Part shown: piece after piece, positions 38,796 to 52,932 of the stretch | Layout of the letters: each line of letters opens with the position of its first letter | Position numbering within the stretch: the stretch's first letter is position 1 | From: Eulemur rufifrons | Taxonomy: Eukaryota > Chordata > Mammalia > Primates > Lemuridae | DNA: 64,000 nt | Assembly (NCBI RefSeq): GCF_041146395.1 | Contig: NC_091008.1 | Location: forward strand, 4,539,501 to 4,603,500 | Reading direction: 5' to 3' | Notes under the pieces: model-generated | What the model saw: only the letters and a program-made list of their open reading frames with translations | Told to the model about the DNA's origin: nothing | Database searches by the model: none | Made by a program: the position numbers and the translations under genes

Positions 38796-39434
38796 TTATT
38801 GTATCACTATTGTCATTTGCGCCATAGACAACGAGACTGACAGATCGGGAGGGCAAAGGGAGGCTGATCGGAATGATAAATCCCTGAGGTGACTCCAGAG
38901 GGCCACACGGTCTCGCCTTCCAACAGGACATAAAGAGTCACATGATGCAGGAGCCACGGCAAGGGAGCCACCGAGACAAAGAAAATATGACATCACCTCC
39001 GTCCTCAAGCCTGTCATGTGCTTGGAAAGATCCTGGCAGGAGAAAACATCCAGTAATAGAAATGCGGTTTAGTAAGAATCGTGGGGACACAGCTGTGTCG
39101 TGAACATTTGGGAACATTTCCAGAAGCTTCTGTCACACGTGACGCAGTGCGACATGCGGGCAGTCAGGCGACAGACACTGATGACTAATTTATTTTCTGC
39201 AAAACACCTGAGGTTATCTCCTTTAATAATTTATTCCGCAAAAGTGTATACTCTGTATGTTAGATACACTAGACACACTAAAAGATAAAATTACTCTGTA
39301 TCCATCAGTGCAATGATGGCGGTGGAAAATTCTGGAGTTACAAACTTGTAAGTTTATGCTTCAAGTGATTCTTCGGCCATTGTTCAAAGATTCTTTTATT
39401 TCAGTGATGGAGGCCTGGCTGTAAATGTGACTGA

Positions 39435-39790
<356 letters not shown>

Positions 39791-39792
39791 GG

Positions 39793-40562
39793 TAGTTGGT
39801 TTTGAATTACTATTCTTGCATTCATGTTTGCAAAAAATCTACTTTTTTGAACCTGTATTTTGTGATTGCTGATATTGTGTGTGATCGCCTCTCTTGGTTA
39901 GCACTTGCTTCTTCTCCAGTTCTTTGTAATTACTGAATTCCTTTCCCACTGGCAAGAGTGAAGTATGAGGCCAAAAAATGTTTTGAGAAACATGCTCCGT
40001 GTCCATGAACCTTAACCAGATACTTGGGTCAGGCTCACCTGCAGAGTTTGCTTTCCCACGAATACACATGCACAGGCTTCAGCTCAGAGATTCACATCTT
40101 GCAGGTCTGTGGAGGGACCCAGCCAGGTGTCACTGTGCAATCTTCCCACACATCTTGGGGACAAGCACTGCTCTGTGCGACACTAATTTCATCCCGCATT
40201 ATTTGGGTCGTTCTCAAGCCATTAATTTCACAAGCTGACCTCTTTCTCAGCTCACCTGGTCTTACTTACCTTTTCATCTACCTGGGCCCAGGACATAAAC
40301 ATAACTCAGCACCCAAGCTAAGGTACTCACCCCTTCCTCTCCTACCTGGAATTCACAAACGAGTCCCGTGGGATGTGGGTCTCAATGCCATCTCTCTCGG
40401 TTCATTCTGCTTGATAGTAGCTTCCTTTAGGCCTCCACCCCTAGTTTAGTCTCCGAGATTACTTCCCTGCCTCCCATTCATTGTCTTTCTAGAATGACAC
40501 GTTCTGATCATGTCACTCCTGTGGTTGGTTCAAAACCTTCAGTGGTTTCCCCATGGCCTATG
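39793..40562 (+). repeat. 770-bp duplicated segment, intronic (probable source) copy
   Basis: Partner of 8451-9220, 31.34 kb apart in direct orientation. Here the segment also abuts the 5' end of a minus-oriented Alu (39467-39790), but that Alu differs from the upstream Alu at more than 20 positions. On the right, L2-like sequence continues without a break to about 40900, which marks this as the ancestral arrangement. Confidence 0.85.
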
Positions 40563-40900
40563 GACAAATCCAAATTGTTTTGAATGGTTTGAGAGGCCAC
40601 CCCCAAATCTGGCTCCAAATTCTCCCTTCCTTGTGTTGCCTTCCGAAGCCAGCCTCATCCTTCACCTACTTCTTCAAATCTGAATTCCAAAGCCTTTCTC
40701 CTCTCCACCCATCAGAATCCATTGTCCCTTGTTTTGTGATGTGCTGGCACTTGGTTCTTAAATGGACAAGTATTTTCTCCAAAATCAGTGCTTCCCGTGG
40801 AATTTGGCATATGGTGACATTCAGTGTATGTTGGATGGACGAATGCGTGTGTGCGTGGATACCCAAGGCTGTTCATTCACTTCTAAATGCATCTCGGTGC
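40480..40900 (+). repeat. L2 fragment
   Basis: ttctgatcatgtcactcctg, aaaaccttcagtggtttcccc, gaggccacccccaaatctggctcc and ccatcagaatccattgtccc follow L2 order. Its first 80 bp form the end of the duplicated 770-bp segment. Confidence 0.7.
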
Positions 40901-40941
40901 ATTAGCCTGTACATCTTTCTCTTTCCTTAAATGAGTCATGA

Positions 40942-41310
<369 letters not shown>

Positions 41311-41567
41311 TTATTTTATTCTCTTTCATCTTATTTTTAACAGGAAAAAAAACATTAATTTAACGTGACTAATTCTTGGTGAATTCATGCTAATTGTTGG
41401 AGGGGGGAAAACTGGAAGAAAATAATATCAAAAGTGGTAAAAAGTAGTTGTGTAAAGGTGGTAAAATGATGGTTATTATTTTCCTGCTGTGCCAGTTTAC
41501 TATAATCGGTTTATAGTAGCGTCCCGGGGCTGCGTGGGTGGTATGATTATGCACGCAGTCTTTTCCG

Positions 41568-41635
41568 GGGTTTTTTTTTTTTTTTTGGTGTTTTTTTTTT
41601 GTTTGTTTGTTTGTTTTTGTTTTTTCTTTTTTTTT
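41568..41635 (+). repeat. T-rich low-complexity tract
   Basis: T runs with interspersed G (tttgtttgtttg). No SINE body is attached. Confidence 0.85.
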
Positions 41636-42476
41636 GCATTAACTATAATGTACTTACTGTTTAAAGAGAAATCTCATTTTATAAAGGTATGTACAATATC
41701 TGGCGTCAGGTCACTTTAAAAAATACTTCCGCATTTTAAAATAAACATGAAGCAATACAATTAAATGTCAAGGCATTTTGTGAGGACATTGGGCTGCACA
41801 TTCTAACTCCAGGTGAATATGCTTTCTCAGGTCAAGGTAGAAATGAGCCACAGTGTTGATGTCATAAGAGACCTCTTTCTCTTTCTGCAATAATAAGTTA
41901 GACAGTTTGATTAGTTTTTAGTAGGAAAAGGTCATGCTTTTTAAAGGGAAGGTGATAAAAGACATTAACTTTGACATTGCAACTTTTATGCCTAGGCTCA
42001 GGAATGCATCTAACGGGGCAAGGTTCCCTGTGGGCAGGAGTCATCTAATCTAATAGAGATAAAAGATTGAACATAAACCTGTCCCTAGAGTGGAAAAAAT
42101 GAATAGAATAATTGGCTCAGGGACCTTGTGGCACCTGGAAACAGATGTCGCAGGCAAACGAGAATACATCGTTAACAAATGTATCTGGTACTGCAGAACG
42201 CCTAGGAGCTAGAAGGCTTTCGTCACGCTCTGAAATGAAGGTTCTAAGGGGCCCGTCTGCCTCGTCCAGAGGCCAGGCTCGGAGCATCCGGAGAACCTGG
42301 CGTGTTTGATCTGTAGGAAGCCCCAGGGTCTGCTTGGGAGCAGTGTGACAGTGCTCTTCACAGGGACCCTCTGTGGAGCAGATCTTATTGGTCCTGGGCA
42401 TTGCTTTGGACTCTGCTTCTTCTGGACATCCTCTTGGAGAGGAGAGAGAGATTGCCTTTGAGTACACAGAAAGTAG

Positions 42477-42502
42477 GTTTTTTTGTTTTGTTTTGTTTTG
42501 TT
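42477..42502 (+). repeat. (TTTTG)n microsatellite
   Basis: Four to five ttttg units. Confidence 0.85.
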
Positions 42503-42634
42503 ACATTTTAATTCCCCTGTAGTTGACCAAGGTAGTGAGAAGCCAGGGAGTTAGCCTAGATCCAGGAAGACCTGCCCCTTCATCCCCATCTTTTATCGTG
42601 CATTGTCTCTGTCATTAGAGGTCAGGGGAGAATG

Positions 42635-42760
42635 GTTCACGTAGCCCCAGCTACTTGGGAGGTTGAGGTGGGAGGATTCCTTAAGTCCAGGAGTTCGAGT
42701 CCAGCCTGAGCAACACAGTGACACCCCTGTCTCTAAAAAAAGAAAAAAATAATATGGTAT
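42635..42760 (+). mobile_element. FAM/FLAM-type monomer
   Basis: acgtagccccagctacttggg through cctgtctctaaaaaaag. Confidence 0.75.
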
Positions 42761-42857
42761 ATATTTAAAAAGAAACTCTCTGTAAACGAGTCAGTGATGA
42801 TCTTTTGGTTCTATCCTTTCTCTAAATTTAGACAAAATTCTATTCTTTCTTTTTTTA

Positions 42858-43183
42858 AAAATTTTTTTTTTTTTTTTTTGAAAGAGTCTCACTCTGTTGC
42901 CCGGGCTAGAGTGCCGTGGCGTCAGCCTCGCTCACAGCAACCTCCAACTCCTGGGCTCCAGCGATCCTCCTGCCTCAGCCTCCCGAGTGGCTGGGACTAC
43001 AGGCATGTGCCACCATGCCCGGCTAATTTTTTCTCTCTATATTTTTAGCTGTCCGTATAATTTCTTTCTATTTTTAGTAGAGAGGGGGTCTCGCTCTTGC
43101 TCAAACTCCTGAGTTCAAACGATCCACCCACCTTGGCCTCCCAGAGTGCTAGGATTACAGGCATGAGCCACCGTGCCCGGCCC
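42858..43183 (-). mobile_element. Alu, full dimer
   Basis: T17 tract. ctctgttgcccgggc. Short deletion in the left arm (ctcttgctcaaactcctgag). Confidence 0.95.
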
Positions 43184-43273
43184 AAAATTCTTTTCTTAAG
43201 TTATAGACAACTTAAATAAGTATCATTTCTGGATGCAAGTAGAAAAAGTGTAGATAAGAACTATCCTAGAGAA

Positions 43274-43580
<307 letters not shown>

Positions 43581-44624
43581 AAATAATTAGAAATATCCTA
43601 GAGCAGCAAAAAAGGAAATAATAAATACTAAGGAATGTTACTATTAGCATAGTTAAATACTGATAATTGATAGGCAAACTAAATTAGCATAATTGATGTT
43701 TTAGGTGTGTTAAACTTGATTTGTCTAAAATTATTATTGTTAAAATACTGTTCCTTCATGATAATTTTTCTTGAAGTAAATTCACTCAATCTGTTCAGCA
43801 TTTATGATTTTCTTCTATAACATCAGAAAAAAAGGCCCATTTCTCTCCTTTCAGGTATTTTTTTTTAAAGAAAGCTTTGTGTTATAGAAATTTAGTTTTA
43901 AAAAATTTTTGAAATTAAGCACCCCAAAATAACAGCATAAGAAATTTCTACATAGTGTCATGCTCGACAGCCACATGTTTATGTCTGTGTGATAGCAAAA
44001 TTACAATTTACTAAGCTTAAAATGATCTGACCAGAGCCATGTCTGTGAATACGTAGATGTAGTTTCTTTCAATAAAGAGGACAGCGAGGGCTATATAGAT
44101 GCATATTTGGCTTTTTAAACCATTAAAACAAGAATCTTCACATTAATAAATATTTATATTTATTTTGAAAATAAACTTCAATTTTAATGCTACCTAATGT
44201 GACTATTTGGTAATTTGAAAATCAGTCTTTATTAGTAATTGGGCTTGTTCTTTTTAAGTCCAGCAAATGTTAATTCTAACATTTAGTTCTCCTGGTACAG
44301 GGAGAAGAGATAAACATATTGTAACTGCTGTCTGGGACTTAGATTGTGGGTGTTATTTCATCTGGATAATTCAGGCAAACCTGAGATTTTGTTTTTGTTT
44401 TGGATTTTCATTACATTGTTTTATCAGTTAAATTACATGTATCCGGAGGCCTAGAACTATGGAGCTAGCAATACATATATCTTTTTTTCCTTAAGATGGA
44501 GAAGAGTACTAGGATTCCTTTTGATAAAGCGAAGATATGTACTGTTGGCAGAAACATTTTTAAAAGGAATAAACTTCTGTCCGCTGTAGTCCCTTCTGCT
44601 TTTCATGGATAGCCTGGAGCGAGT
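43581..44624. other. Intronic AT-rich unique sequence
   Basis: No repeat or exon recognised. Confidence 0.5.
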
Positions 44625-44875
44625 GATTTTAATACATGGTAGAAAATTTAGAAAACATGAGTAAGCAAAAGGAAGAAAATAAATGTCACCCTGAGATCAA
44701 CACTAGCATTGTGGAGCACATCTTGTAAAACTTTCCTTCTATGCTTCTTTCTGTTTTTCTTTTTAACAAAAATGTTATCATAGCGTTTATACCGTATTTT
44801 TCAGTAACCTAGCTTTTTTTCTTGATATAGAGTGGACATTTTCCCATGTTGCTAAATACCACCTGCACCAAACTG
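44625..44875 (-). mobile_element. Old L1M 3' fragment
   Basis: gagatcaacactagcattgtgg, tttccttctatgcttctttctg and gtggacattttcccatgttgc resemble the antisense 3' region of L1M elements. Diverged. Confidence 0.45.
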
Positions 44876-44910
44876 TAAGTGTGAGCATTATGTCTCTCTA
44901 ATGTAATGTT

Positions 44911-45110
44911 CTAGCTTTGTGGTCCCCAACTCCCGGGCTGCGGCCCATTCCGGGTCTGTGTCCTGTTAGGAAACGGGCCTGTCATCATCGCCTGAGCTCT
45001 GCACCCCCTGCCCCCCGGCACCCCACCCCCCATCCCTAGTCCATGCAAAAATTGTCTTCCTTGAAACCAGTCCCTAGTGCCCAGAAGGTTGGGGACTGCT
45101 GTTAGCTGAC
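44911..45110. mobile_element. hAT-type MITE with terminal inverted repeats
   Basis: gtggtccccaact at the left and aaggttggggactgc at the right are inverted repeats. Inside are gtctgtgtcctgttaggaa and gcaaaaattgtcttccttgaaacc, features of a common mammalian hAT-Charlie MITE. A strongly C-rich tract sits in the centre. No transposase. Confidence 0.65.
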
Positions 45111-45163
45111 GTGTGGAAAGCTTGGGGAGATGCATCTCACTCTTGTTAATCAGCTTATTATTA

Positions 45164-45493
45164 TTTTTTTTTTTTTGAGACAGAGTCTCACTCTGTTGCC
45201 CGGGTTAGAGTGATGTGGTGTCCGCCTCGCTCACAGCAACCTCAAACTCCTGGGCTCAAGCGATCCTCCTGCCTCAGCCTCCTGAGTAGCTGGGACTACA
45301 GGCATGCGCCACCATGCCCAGCTAATTTTTTTCTATATATATTTTAATTGGCCAGATAATTTCTTTCTATTTTTAGTAGAGACGGGGGTCTCGCTCTTGC
45401 TCAAGCTGGGCTCGAACTCCTGACCTCGAGCGATCCACCCTCCTCGGCCTCCCAGAGTGCTGGGATGACAGGCGTGAGCCACCGCACCTGGCC
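45164..45493 (-). mobile_element. Alu, full dimer
   Basis: T12 tract, linker tctatatatattttaattggccag. Flank cagcttattatt repeated on both sides. Confidence 0.95.
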
Positions 45494-45914
45494 TCAGCTT
45501 ATTATTTTCTATATTCTTAGAAGACAAGGGAAAGAAAACCAGCAGCTTTAGAAGAACACAAAAATACACTGAATGATAGTATCAAAATGGCTCTAAATTT
45601 GACTCGTGGAGTACAGAATGCAATCAATTTCAGATTATTGTCTTCATGGATTATGTCACCTTTGAGTAATATTCACCTGTTTGCTGTGCAGAATATACAT
45701 GCCAATCGAGGAACTCTGTTGAGAAGCTTTCACATAATAAGTCTGGTTGGGAGCTTTCGTGGTGGTTCAGTGGTTTAATAATGTTGTCAATGATCTAGGT
45801 CTATCTGAGTTTCTGTTTTGCCATCCGTCCCGTTAACAGTTTTTTCTTCACGGTCACAAAGTGGCTGCCATATCACCAAGCTTCTCATACCGCTTCCCAA
45901 GCAGAAAGGAAGGA

Positions 45915-46024
45915 GTGGGCCAAAGCACCGTACAGCGGTGCAATCGTAGCTGGGCTCAAGCGATCCTCCTGCCCCAGCCTCCTGAGTCGCTGGGATCGTG
46001 GAGGTGAGCCACCACACCCAACTA
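45915..46024 (-). mobile_element. Alu-related fragment
   Basis: gcaatcgtagctgggctcaagcgatcctcc to ggtgagccaccacaccc. Both ends truncated, internally deleted. Confidence 0.7.
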
Positions 46025-46256
46025 GATTTGCTCTTATTTGTCACATCGTGTCGTCGGTCAGGCCTGGGTTACATGCCCCACTCTTGGGCCATTCAGTGGC
46101 GAAGAGGGCTAGGATTGCTTTGCGCACCCTTTACTCTTTAAAGATAAAGATCTAAATACTGATTTACTAATGGAAGTAGAAAGAATAATGCCTAAACAAA
46201 GCACAAGTGATTAAGACAGAATAATTTTACATAGGACGTGAGATCCTGAGACTTGA

Positions 46257-46710
<454 letters not shown>

Positions 46711-46794
46711 AAGACTATTTGCTGTTATTGTCTCTGTTGGCTCAAAGGACACTATCGTGTGTTTGTAACGTCATAGGGAGGGATGGTGGTTGTA

Positions 46795-46975
46795 GTGTGA
46801 CTCTAGGGAGAAACTGCCTGAATTCTAATCCTTGCTCAGCTCTATAACCTTGGGGAGGTCACTTGGTCTTCTATGAACCTTAGTCTCCTCATCTATAAAA
46901 GGAGAATAATAGTATCAACCTGATAGAGCTGTTGCATTGATTAAATGAGTTAATATATGTAAACCATTCACTAAT
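46795..46975 (+). repeat. MIR
   Basis: ccttggggaggtcacttgg, agtctcctcatctataaaaggag and gttgcattgattaaatgagttaatatatg are the sense MIR core. Confidence 0.8.
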
Positions 46976-48135
46976 GCCATGTATGTTTTAGTTGTGTGAT
47001 TATCGTCGATGTTAGGTGTGTTACTATATTTAAAATTCTGTGCACCATCTTCACACTCTCTCACGGTCTCCTCATTGCAACCTTCTGAAGTAGGGATTTT
47101 CATCCCGATTTTGTAGGTGAAAACATTATGCTTTCATACCCCAACTTTATGGAGCCCAATGTTGATTTGCTTTTATCTTTTTTCATTTTTTTAATTATAA
47201 ATTTTATTTATAGTGCAAGCAGAAATTACAATCTACGTGGATTTATACATTCTTAGATTATGTAGTCCATAAGAAGAGAAAGGAATGATTGGTTAATATG
47301 TAACAAGTATCCTAGGAGTTCATTGCACTCAGAATAATTAGATTGTTCATTCACTGCGTAAATTCTCTGGGTGAATTTAGACGTCTAAATCTAGATAGGC
47401 CAACTGTGGAGCAAGAGTAAAAGTGTAGGTAAAGATTATGGTGTATTATGTGACAGTTTTTTTGTTTTTTTCTTCCCTCCTCCCCCTCCCTGTGTGACAG
47501 TTTTTTGTGTTTTAAATATATTCTGCCTGTGGATTTTGCATCTGTGACTGATAGGCCTACTACAGGAAAAGCAAATTCATTCTGGTGAACATGTGTTGCT
47601 ACGATAGGAATGTCAAGGTTAGTGCATCAGATAAGCTAAGGTCGATATAAAATTTAGTAAGTCCAGTGTGATTCAGTAAGGCCACAAATAAAAACAGATA
47701 TCGGCTGATCCTTTTTAAAATTCATGTGCAAAAGTAAAAGCATTCATTACTATAAAAATATATGTTTCAAGTGGCTGAATGGTTCTACAGCCTGATATTT
47801 TAAATTTTTTAAAAAACCTACATTGAAGGTAATCCTGTTTTACCTTATTTTTTTGCGGGAGCATCTAACAGAAGGACCAACCAGTCAATCAAGGAGTTTT
47901 GTTTTTTTTTTTCAGGCAAGGAAGTTTTGGCAGAATGCAGCCATAGGCTGGGTGACATGGACTATTTGGTAACAGGGTAAATGCCATTAAGGTGGCTTTT
48001 CTGCAGATCTAGAAATCAGGTGAAGTAACCATTCTCATCGGGTCGGATGAAGTTTTAGATGATGGTGTGTGGAGTATTTTGACATGTTATCAGACCTGGA
48101 TGCCTTCTGTTCTGTTTTTGTTTTTTGGGAGGTTT
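46976..48135. other. Intronic AT-rich sequence with a micro-insertion
   Basis: Unique except for a TSD-like 14-bp repeat at 47449 and 47493 around a T/C-rich insert. Confidence 0.5.
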
Positions 48136-48464
48136 TCGTTTTGTTTTGTTTTGTGACGCAGAGTCCTGCTCTGTCACCCTGGCTAGAGTGCCGTGGCATC
48201 AGCCTAGCTCACAGCAACCTCCAACTCCTGGGCTCAAGCGATCCTCCTGCCTCAGCCTCCCAGGTAGCTGGGACTACAGGCATGCGCCACCACGCCCGGC
48301 TAATTTTTTCTATTTTCAGTTGTTTGGCTAATTTCTTTCTATTTTTAGTAGAGACGGGGTCTCGCTCTTGCTCAGGCTGGTCTCGAACTCCTGAGCTCAA
48401 ACGATCCTCCCGCCTCGGCCTCCCAGAGTGCTGGGATGACAGGCGTGAGCCACCGCGCCCGGCC
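48136..48464 (-). mobile_element. Alu with altered linker
   Basis: Tail (TTTTG)n. Linker shortened to tctattttcagttgtttggc. Flank tggatgcct repeated at both sides. Confidence 0.95.
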
Positions 48465-49159
48465 TCTGGATGCCTCTGACAAGGAAATAGCTGGTTGTGG
48501 GCGACACTCAGGGTCACAAACAGAACTGGGAACAGTTACTGCCGTCCTGGGCCCGGCACTCGGAGAACACACGGGTACCGGATCCCATCCAGCCTGGAAC
48601 TTCCCGGGCCCGTCTGGTCCTGTGCTGTCGCCCGGGTTCAGATGCGTCTGTGCATTCTCACGCTCGACTGAGTCACACCCAGCAATTTGTTCTCTGGGCG
48701 GAGAAGCCGGCCAGGGGTGCTATTTGAATGCACAGATAAGCAGATAAAATTCTTGCTGGATAACATAGCACACAGTATGTGATGGCCTTTTTGTGTTTCT
48801 TACACAAACCTGAAGGTTCACTCAGCACAGGACAGATTGGAAGATGTCACCGGAGCGGAAGTGTGTGACAAGCCACGATGTGTGTGCGGGAAGTCGGTGT
48901 GGCTTTAAATTCTATTTTCCCTCCTGTTCTCAGGACTTGGAGGAAAGCAGGTCTGGGAGGTCTGGGGGGTGTCGCTGCTTTTCATATGTGCCCTTGCATA
49001 AGACTCAGATGAGAAGTCCCCATATTCCAGGGGACATAGGTCCATCGTTTCATCGTAACAAGACTCCAAAGCTCTTTGCAGAGTCCACAGAAAAAAAAGA
49101 AAATCAGTAAGAATTTTAAGTAGTTCAGACTAATGCAGGTATTAATTTATTTTTGTGAG

Positions 49160-49330
49160 CATTTTTTTTTTTTTTTTTTTTTTGAGACAGAGTCTCGCTC
49201 TGTTGCCCAGGCTAGAGTGCCATGGCGTCAGCCTAGCTCACAGCAACCTCAGACTCCTGGGCTCAAGCGATCCTCCTGCCTCAGCCTCCCGAGTAGCTGG
49301 GACTACAGGTGTGAGCCACTATACCCAGGC
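49160..49330 (-). mobile_element. Alu collapsed to one arm by internal deletion
   Basis: Reads normally through gggactacagg and then jumps to tgtgagccac at the far end. The deletion joins the two tacagg motifs of the arms. Confidence 0.9.
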
Positions 49331-49950
49331 TATATTTACCTAATGTATTTATTTTAGCAGTTTACTTAGAGCTTAGTTATCAGTAAGTTATTTTTCTGTT
49401 AACCATTTTATAGCCTGTGAATATTAGGTATTCATGTTCCTAAGAACCTTAAACACAAGAATATTTTTTGGATAATGCAGAAGACTTAGCTATTTTTATT
49501 AAACCAACAACATTAAATTAGTCTTACTTATCAAAAATTACATAAATACAAATCACCTGGCTTTTGGCTGGTTTACTTTTACAAACTTTGTATCAAACCC
49601 TGACATCCTTATTTCTCCCCTGCTCTCTCAACCCAGCTTTTTCCCGACTCTAGGGGGAACCGGGAAGAGAAGGCTAGAAACCCCGACATCTTAAAAACAT
49701 AAAAATGACTAGTAAACCCAGGCAAAAATCCATGTTGACAATTTGAAGACATTTTTATTTTTACTTTGCCAATAATACTTTTTCTTTTAAATAACCTAGC
49801 TTATTTACCCAAAATTTACTAAATTCACATGAACTTGAAAAACATTTAGACTTATTTACTTAATTTATGAGCACATCTTGATTTACAAAGCTAGTTTGGT
49901 ACCATGCACAAATAACATAACAATACATGTATACACACACATTTGTCTCT

Positions 49951-50291
49951 CTTTTTTTTTTTTTTTTTTTTGAGACAGAGTCTCGCTCTGTTGCCCAGGC
50001 TAGAGTGAGTGCCGTGGCATCAGCCTCGCTCACAGCAACCTCCAACTCCTGGGCTCAAGCGATCCTCCTGCCTCAGCCTCCCGAGTAGCTGGGACTACAG
50101 GCATGCACCACCATGCCTGGCTAATTTTTTCTCTATATATTTTTAGCTGTCCTTATAATTTCTTTCTATTTTTAGTAGAGGCCGGGTCTTGCTCTTGCTC
50201 AGGCTGGTCTCAGACTCCTGAGCTCAAGAGATCCAACCACCTTGGCCTCCCAGTAGTGCTGGGATGACAGGCGTGAGCCACCGCGCCCGGC
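49951..50291 (-). mobile_element. Alu, full dimer
   Basis: T21 tract, agagtgagtgcc mark. Confidence 0.95.
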
Positions 50292-50933
50292 CTTCTATTA
50301 AATCTTAATGCTATGCTAAACTGGGGGCAGAATATTCGTGGGTTTTGTGGGAAAAGGGTGGAGAGTTCCTACAACCCAGAACCCTCCCCTTCCCCCCGAC
50401 CAATATCTGAAGGCTAAACTCTTTCCTGTCCTTATAGGGTAACATCTGGGCGTTGCCATGGCATTTGTAAACTGTTACTTGGCACTGGTGGGCGTGGTTT
50501 TTTTTTTACTAGGGCAATGAGGGTAATTCATTTAGGGACACTGTCACCTCAACTGTGCACGTGTCCCAATTAAAAGAATTCCCCTTTTACGTTAGATAAA
50601 GATGTCGTGGCTAAGCGTTTTCACATCCTTGTGACTTGCTTATCCTGTTGGTCTTCTCCTTCTGACTCCGGTCCTAACTGCTTGCAGGGCGTCTGACTCT
50701 ACCTCGGAGTCAGCAGGTGGTGACTTCATGAGCAGATGTGCCTGCCACTATCCAAGGGACAGGTGAAAAGACGAAGACACAGAAGGCAACGTCCTACCGT
50801 TGGTTGACAGACTCTGTAACTATTGCCGCGCAGCACAGCAAATCCGTGCTGGAGTATAGCAATTATAGTCACAAAGGAAGGAAAGTCACTATGTATGAGA
50901 TATTTAGAAACTCTCCATTAAAAGGCAGGGACT
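50292..50933. other. Intronic sequence, possible LTR remnant
   Basis: ttgccatggcatttgtaaactgttac and ggcactggtgggcgtgg recall a motif found in some mammalian LTRs, but I cannot name the family or bound it. Confidence 0.3.
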
Positions 50934-51262
50934 GGCCGGGCGCGGTGGCTCACGCCTGTCATCCTAGCACTCTGGGAGGCCGAGGCGGGAGGATCGCTCG
51001 AGGTCAGGAGTTCGAGACCAGCCTGAGCAAGAGCGAGACCCCGTCTCTACTAAAAAATAGAAATTAACCAGACAATAAAAAAATATATATGGAAAAATTA
51101 GCCGGGCATGGTGGCACATTCCTGTAGTCCCAGCTACCGGGGAGGCTGAGGCAGGAGGATCGCTTGAGCCCAGGATTTGGAGGTTGCTGTGAGCTAGGCT
51201 GATGCCATAGCACTCTAGCCCGGGCAACAGAGCGAGACTCTGTCTCAAAAAAAAAAAAAAAA
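50934..51262 (+). mobile_element. Alu, full dimer
   Basis: Starts ggccgggcgcggtggctc. Slightly altered linker aaccagacaataaaaaaatatatatgg. A17 tail. Confidence 0.95.
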
Positions 51263-51924
51263 GAAAAGAATACGAGCAGTTTTCTTTCATGGTGGTTGGG
51301 GGCAACAGAACACTGCCATGTCCCCTTGCATGATAACGGTGAGGGCTCCCCTCGCTGGGGTTAAGAGGCGGTGTTGTTCGGTTGATTTCTGGAGGCAAGA
51401 GAGTTCTGAACAGAGAAGTGACGAATAACTGATGTCCAAGAGAGCCACATGCTTTTTCTGGCAGTGAGGACAAACCAGGGTCCTAGACCGGAGGGAACAG
51501 CATTGCGGGGGAGGGGAGGGCTGCAGTCCAGGAGCTGAATGAATGGGGCCGTGATCCCGCTGGAAGGCAGGCTGGAGTTTGCAGCACCCGGGGGATTAGA
51601 TGCTGCTGACGGTATCGACCCTCACGATCAGCTTTGAGCTGGGCCTTTGTGGATAAGCTGGGACTGTCACTGACAGGAGGCGGCCAGGCGTGTTGAAAGC
51701 AGGATCATGGGTTCATAATTTACTCTGAATGTGGAGAAGCCCAATGGGCCATCTTGCTTGGAGAAGACCATTCCTCCTTCCCACCTTTCCTGGTGGGCCA
51801 GAGGGTAGAGGCAGAGAATGTAGGATTGTCTTTGGGAATTAGTGTTGGATTCTCTACAATGAATACATGGGTAAACGGCTGGGTTTCCAAAGCAGGTGTG
51901 ACCTGGCCATCTCTCCATGTACCT

Positions 51925-52090
51925 TATTTCATAAATCCTCCTGGCAATCCTGACCAGAATGCGTTATGATTGTTATTTTATAGTTGAGAGAGCTGAGTCA
52001 CAAAGAGGTGACTAATTCACTTCTGTCCCACAGGGAGTGTGATAAGTAGGAGATCTGAGAGTAGAGCTGCCAGGCTTTGGGGACCAGAGC
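51925..52090 (-). repeat. MIR fragment
   Basis: gttattttatagttgagagagctgagtcacaaagaggtgac followed by a degenerate cacacagcta-type block gives antisense MIR core. Confidence 0.6.
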
Positions 52091-52287
52091 CCGGGCTCCT
52101 CCCTGCATGCCGCGGTGCCAGGTGTGCTCGCGAGAACAGAGCTAAAGTGCAGCCCGCTGCGTCTCTGTGAGCTGGGCGATCCGAGCCCAATCCTGCCCTC
52201 TCTGTTTCTTGTAGTGCTATTAAAATGCAGGACTTGATACGCATTAGGAGTTGGAAGGTGAATTAGCCTGGCCCGACTAAGGTTTAC

Positions 52288-52313
52288 GGGGGGGGGGGAT
52301 GGGGGGTTGGGGG
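52288..52313 (+). repeat. G-rich tract (G11, G6, G5)
   Basis: Three long G runs separated by at and tt, able to form a G-quadruplex on the + strand. Confidence 0.8.
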
Positions 52314-52565
52314 ATACAGCTGGGTAGGTGAGGGCAGCTGGGAAGCCAAACTGAGAAGCTGGAGTAGGTCTTCTAGACAGTGAGGAACCACAGAGATCAG
52401 TTAGGAATATAACAGTGGAATGGCCTTTGTTCATAAACCCAAAGACTATACGGAATTCTCAATACTTGACCATTTTGGCCTATGAAATGGTCATATCCTA
52501 TGGTTCCACTAAACCAGATTTCCTGCTGTTTTAATCACACTCTTCCCATCTACTTTTATTATTAT

Positions 52566-52932
52566 TATTATTTATTTTATTTTTTTTTTGGAGATACAGT
52601 CTTGCTCTGTTGCCTGGGCTAGAGTGCCGTGGCGTCAGCCTAGCTCACAGCAACCTCCAACTTCTGGGCTCAAGCGATCCTCCTGCCTCAGCCTCTCGAG
52701 TAGCTGGGACTACAGGCATGTGCCACCCTGCCTGGCTAATTTATATATATATATACACACACACACACACATATATATATATTTAGTTGTCCAGATAATT
52801 TCTTTCTATTTTTTTAGTAGAGATAGGATCTGGCTCTTGCTCAGGCTGGTCTCTAACTCCTGAGCTCAAATGATCCACCTGCCTCGGCCTCCCAGAGTGC
52901 TAGGATTACAGGCGTGAGCCACCGCACCGGCC
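52566..52932 (-). mobile_element. Alu with TA/CA/TA microsatellite in linker
   Basis: The linker grew to about 42 bp of (TA)(CA)(TA) at 52742-52783. Tail preceded by (TTA)n. Confidence 0.95.
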
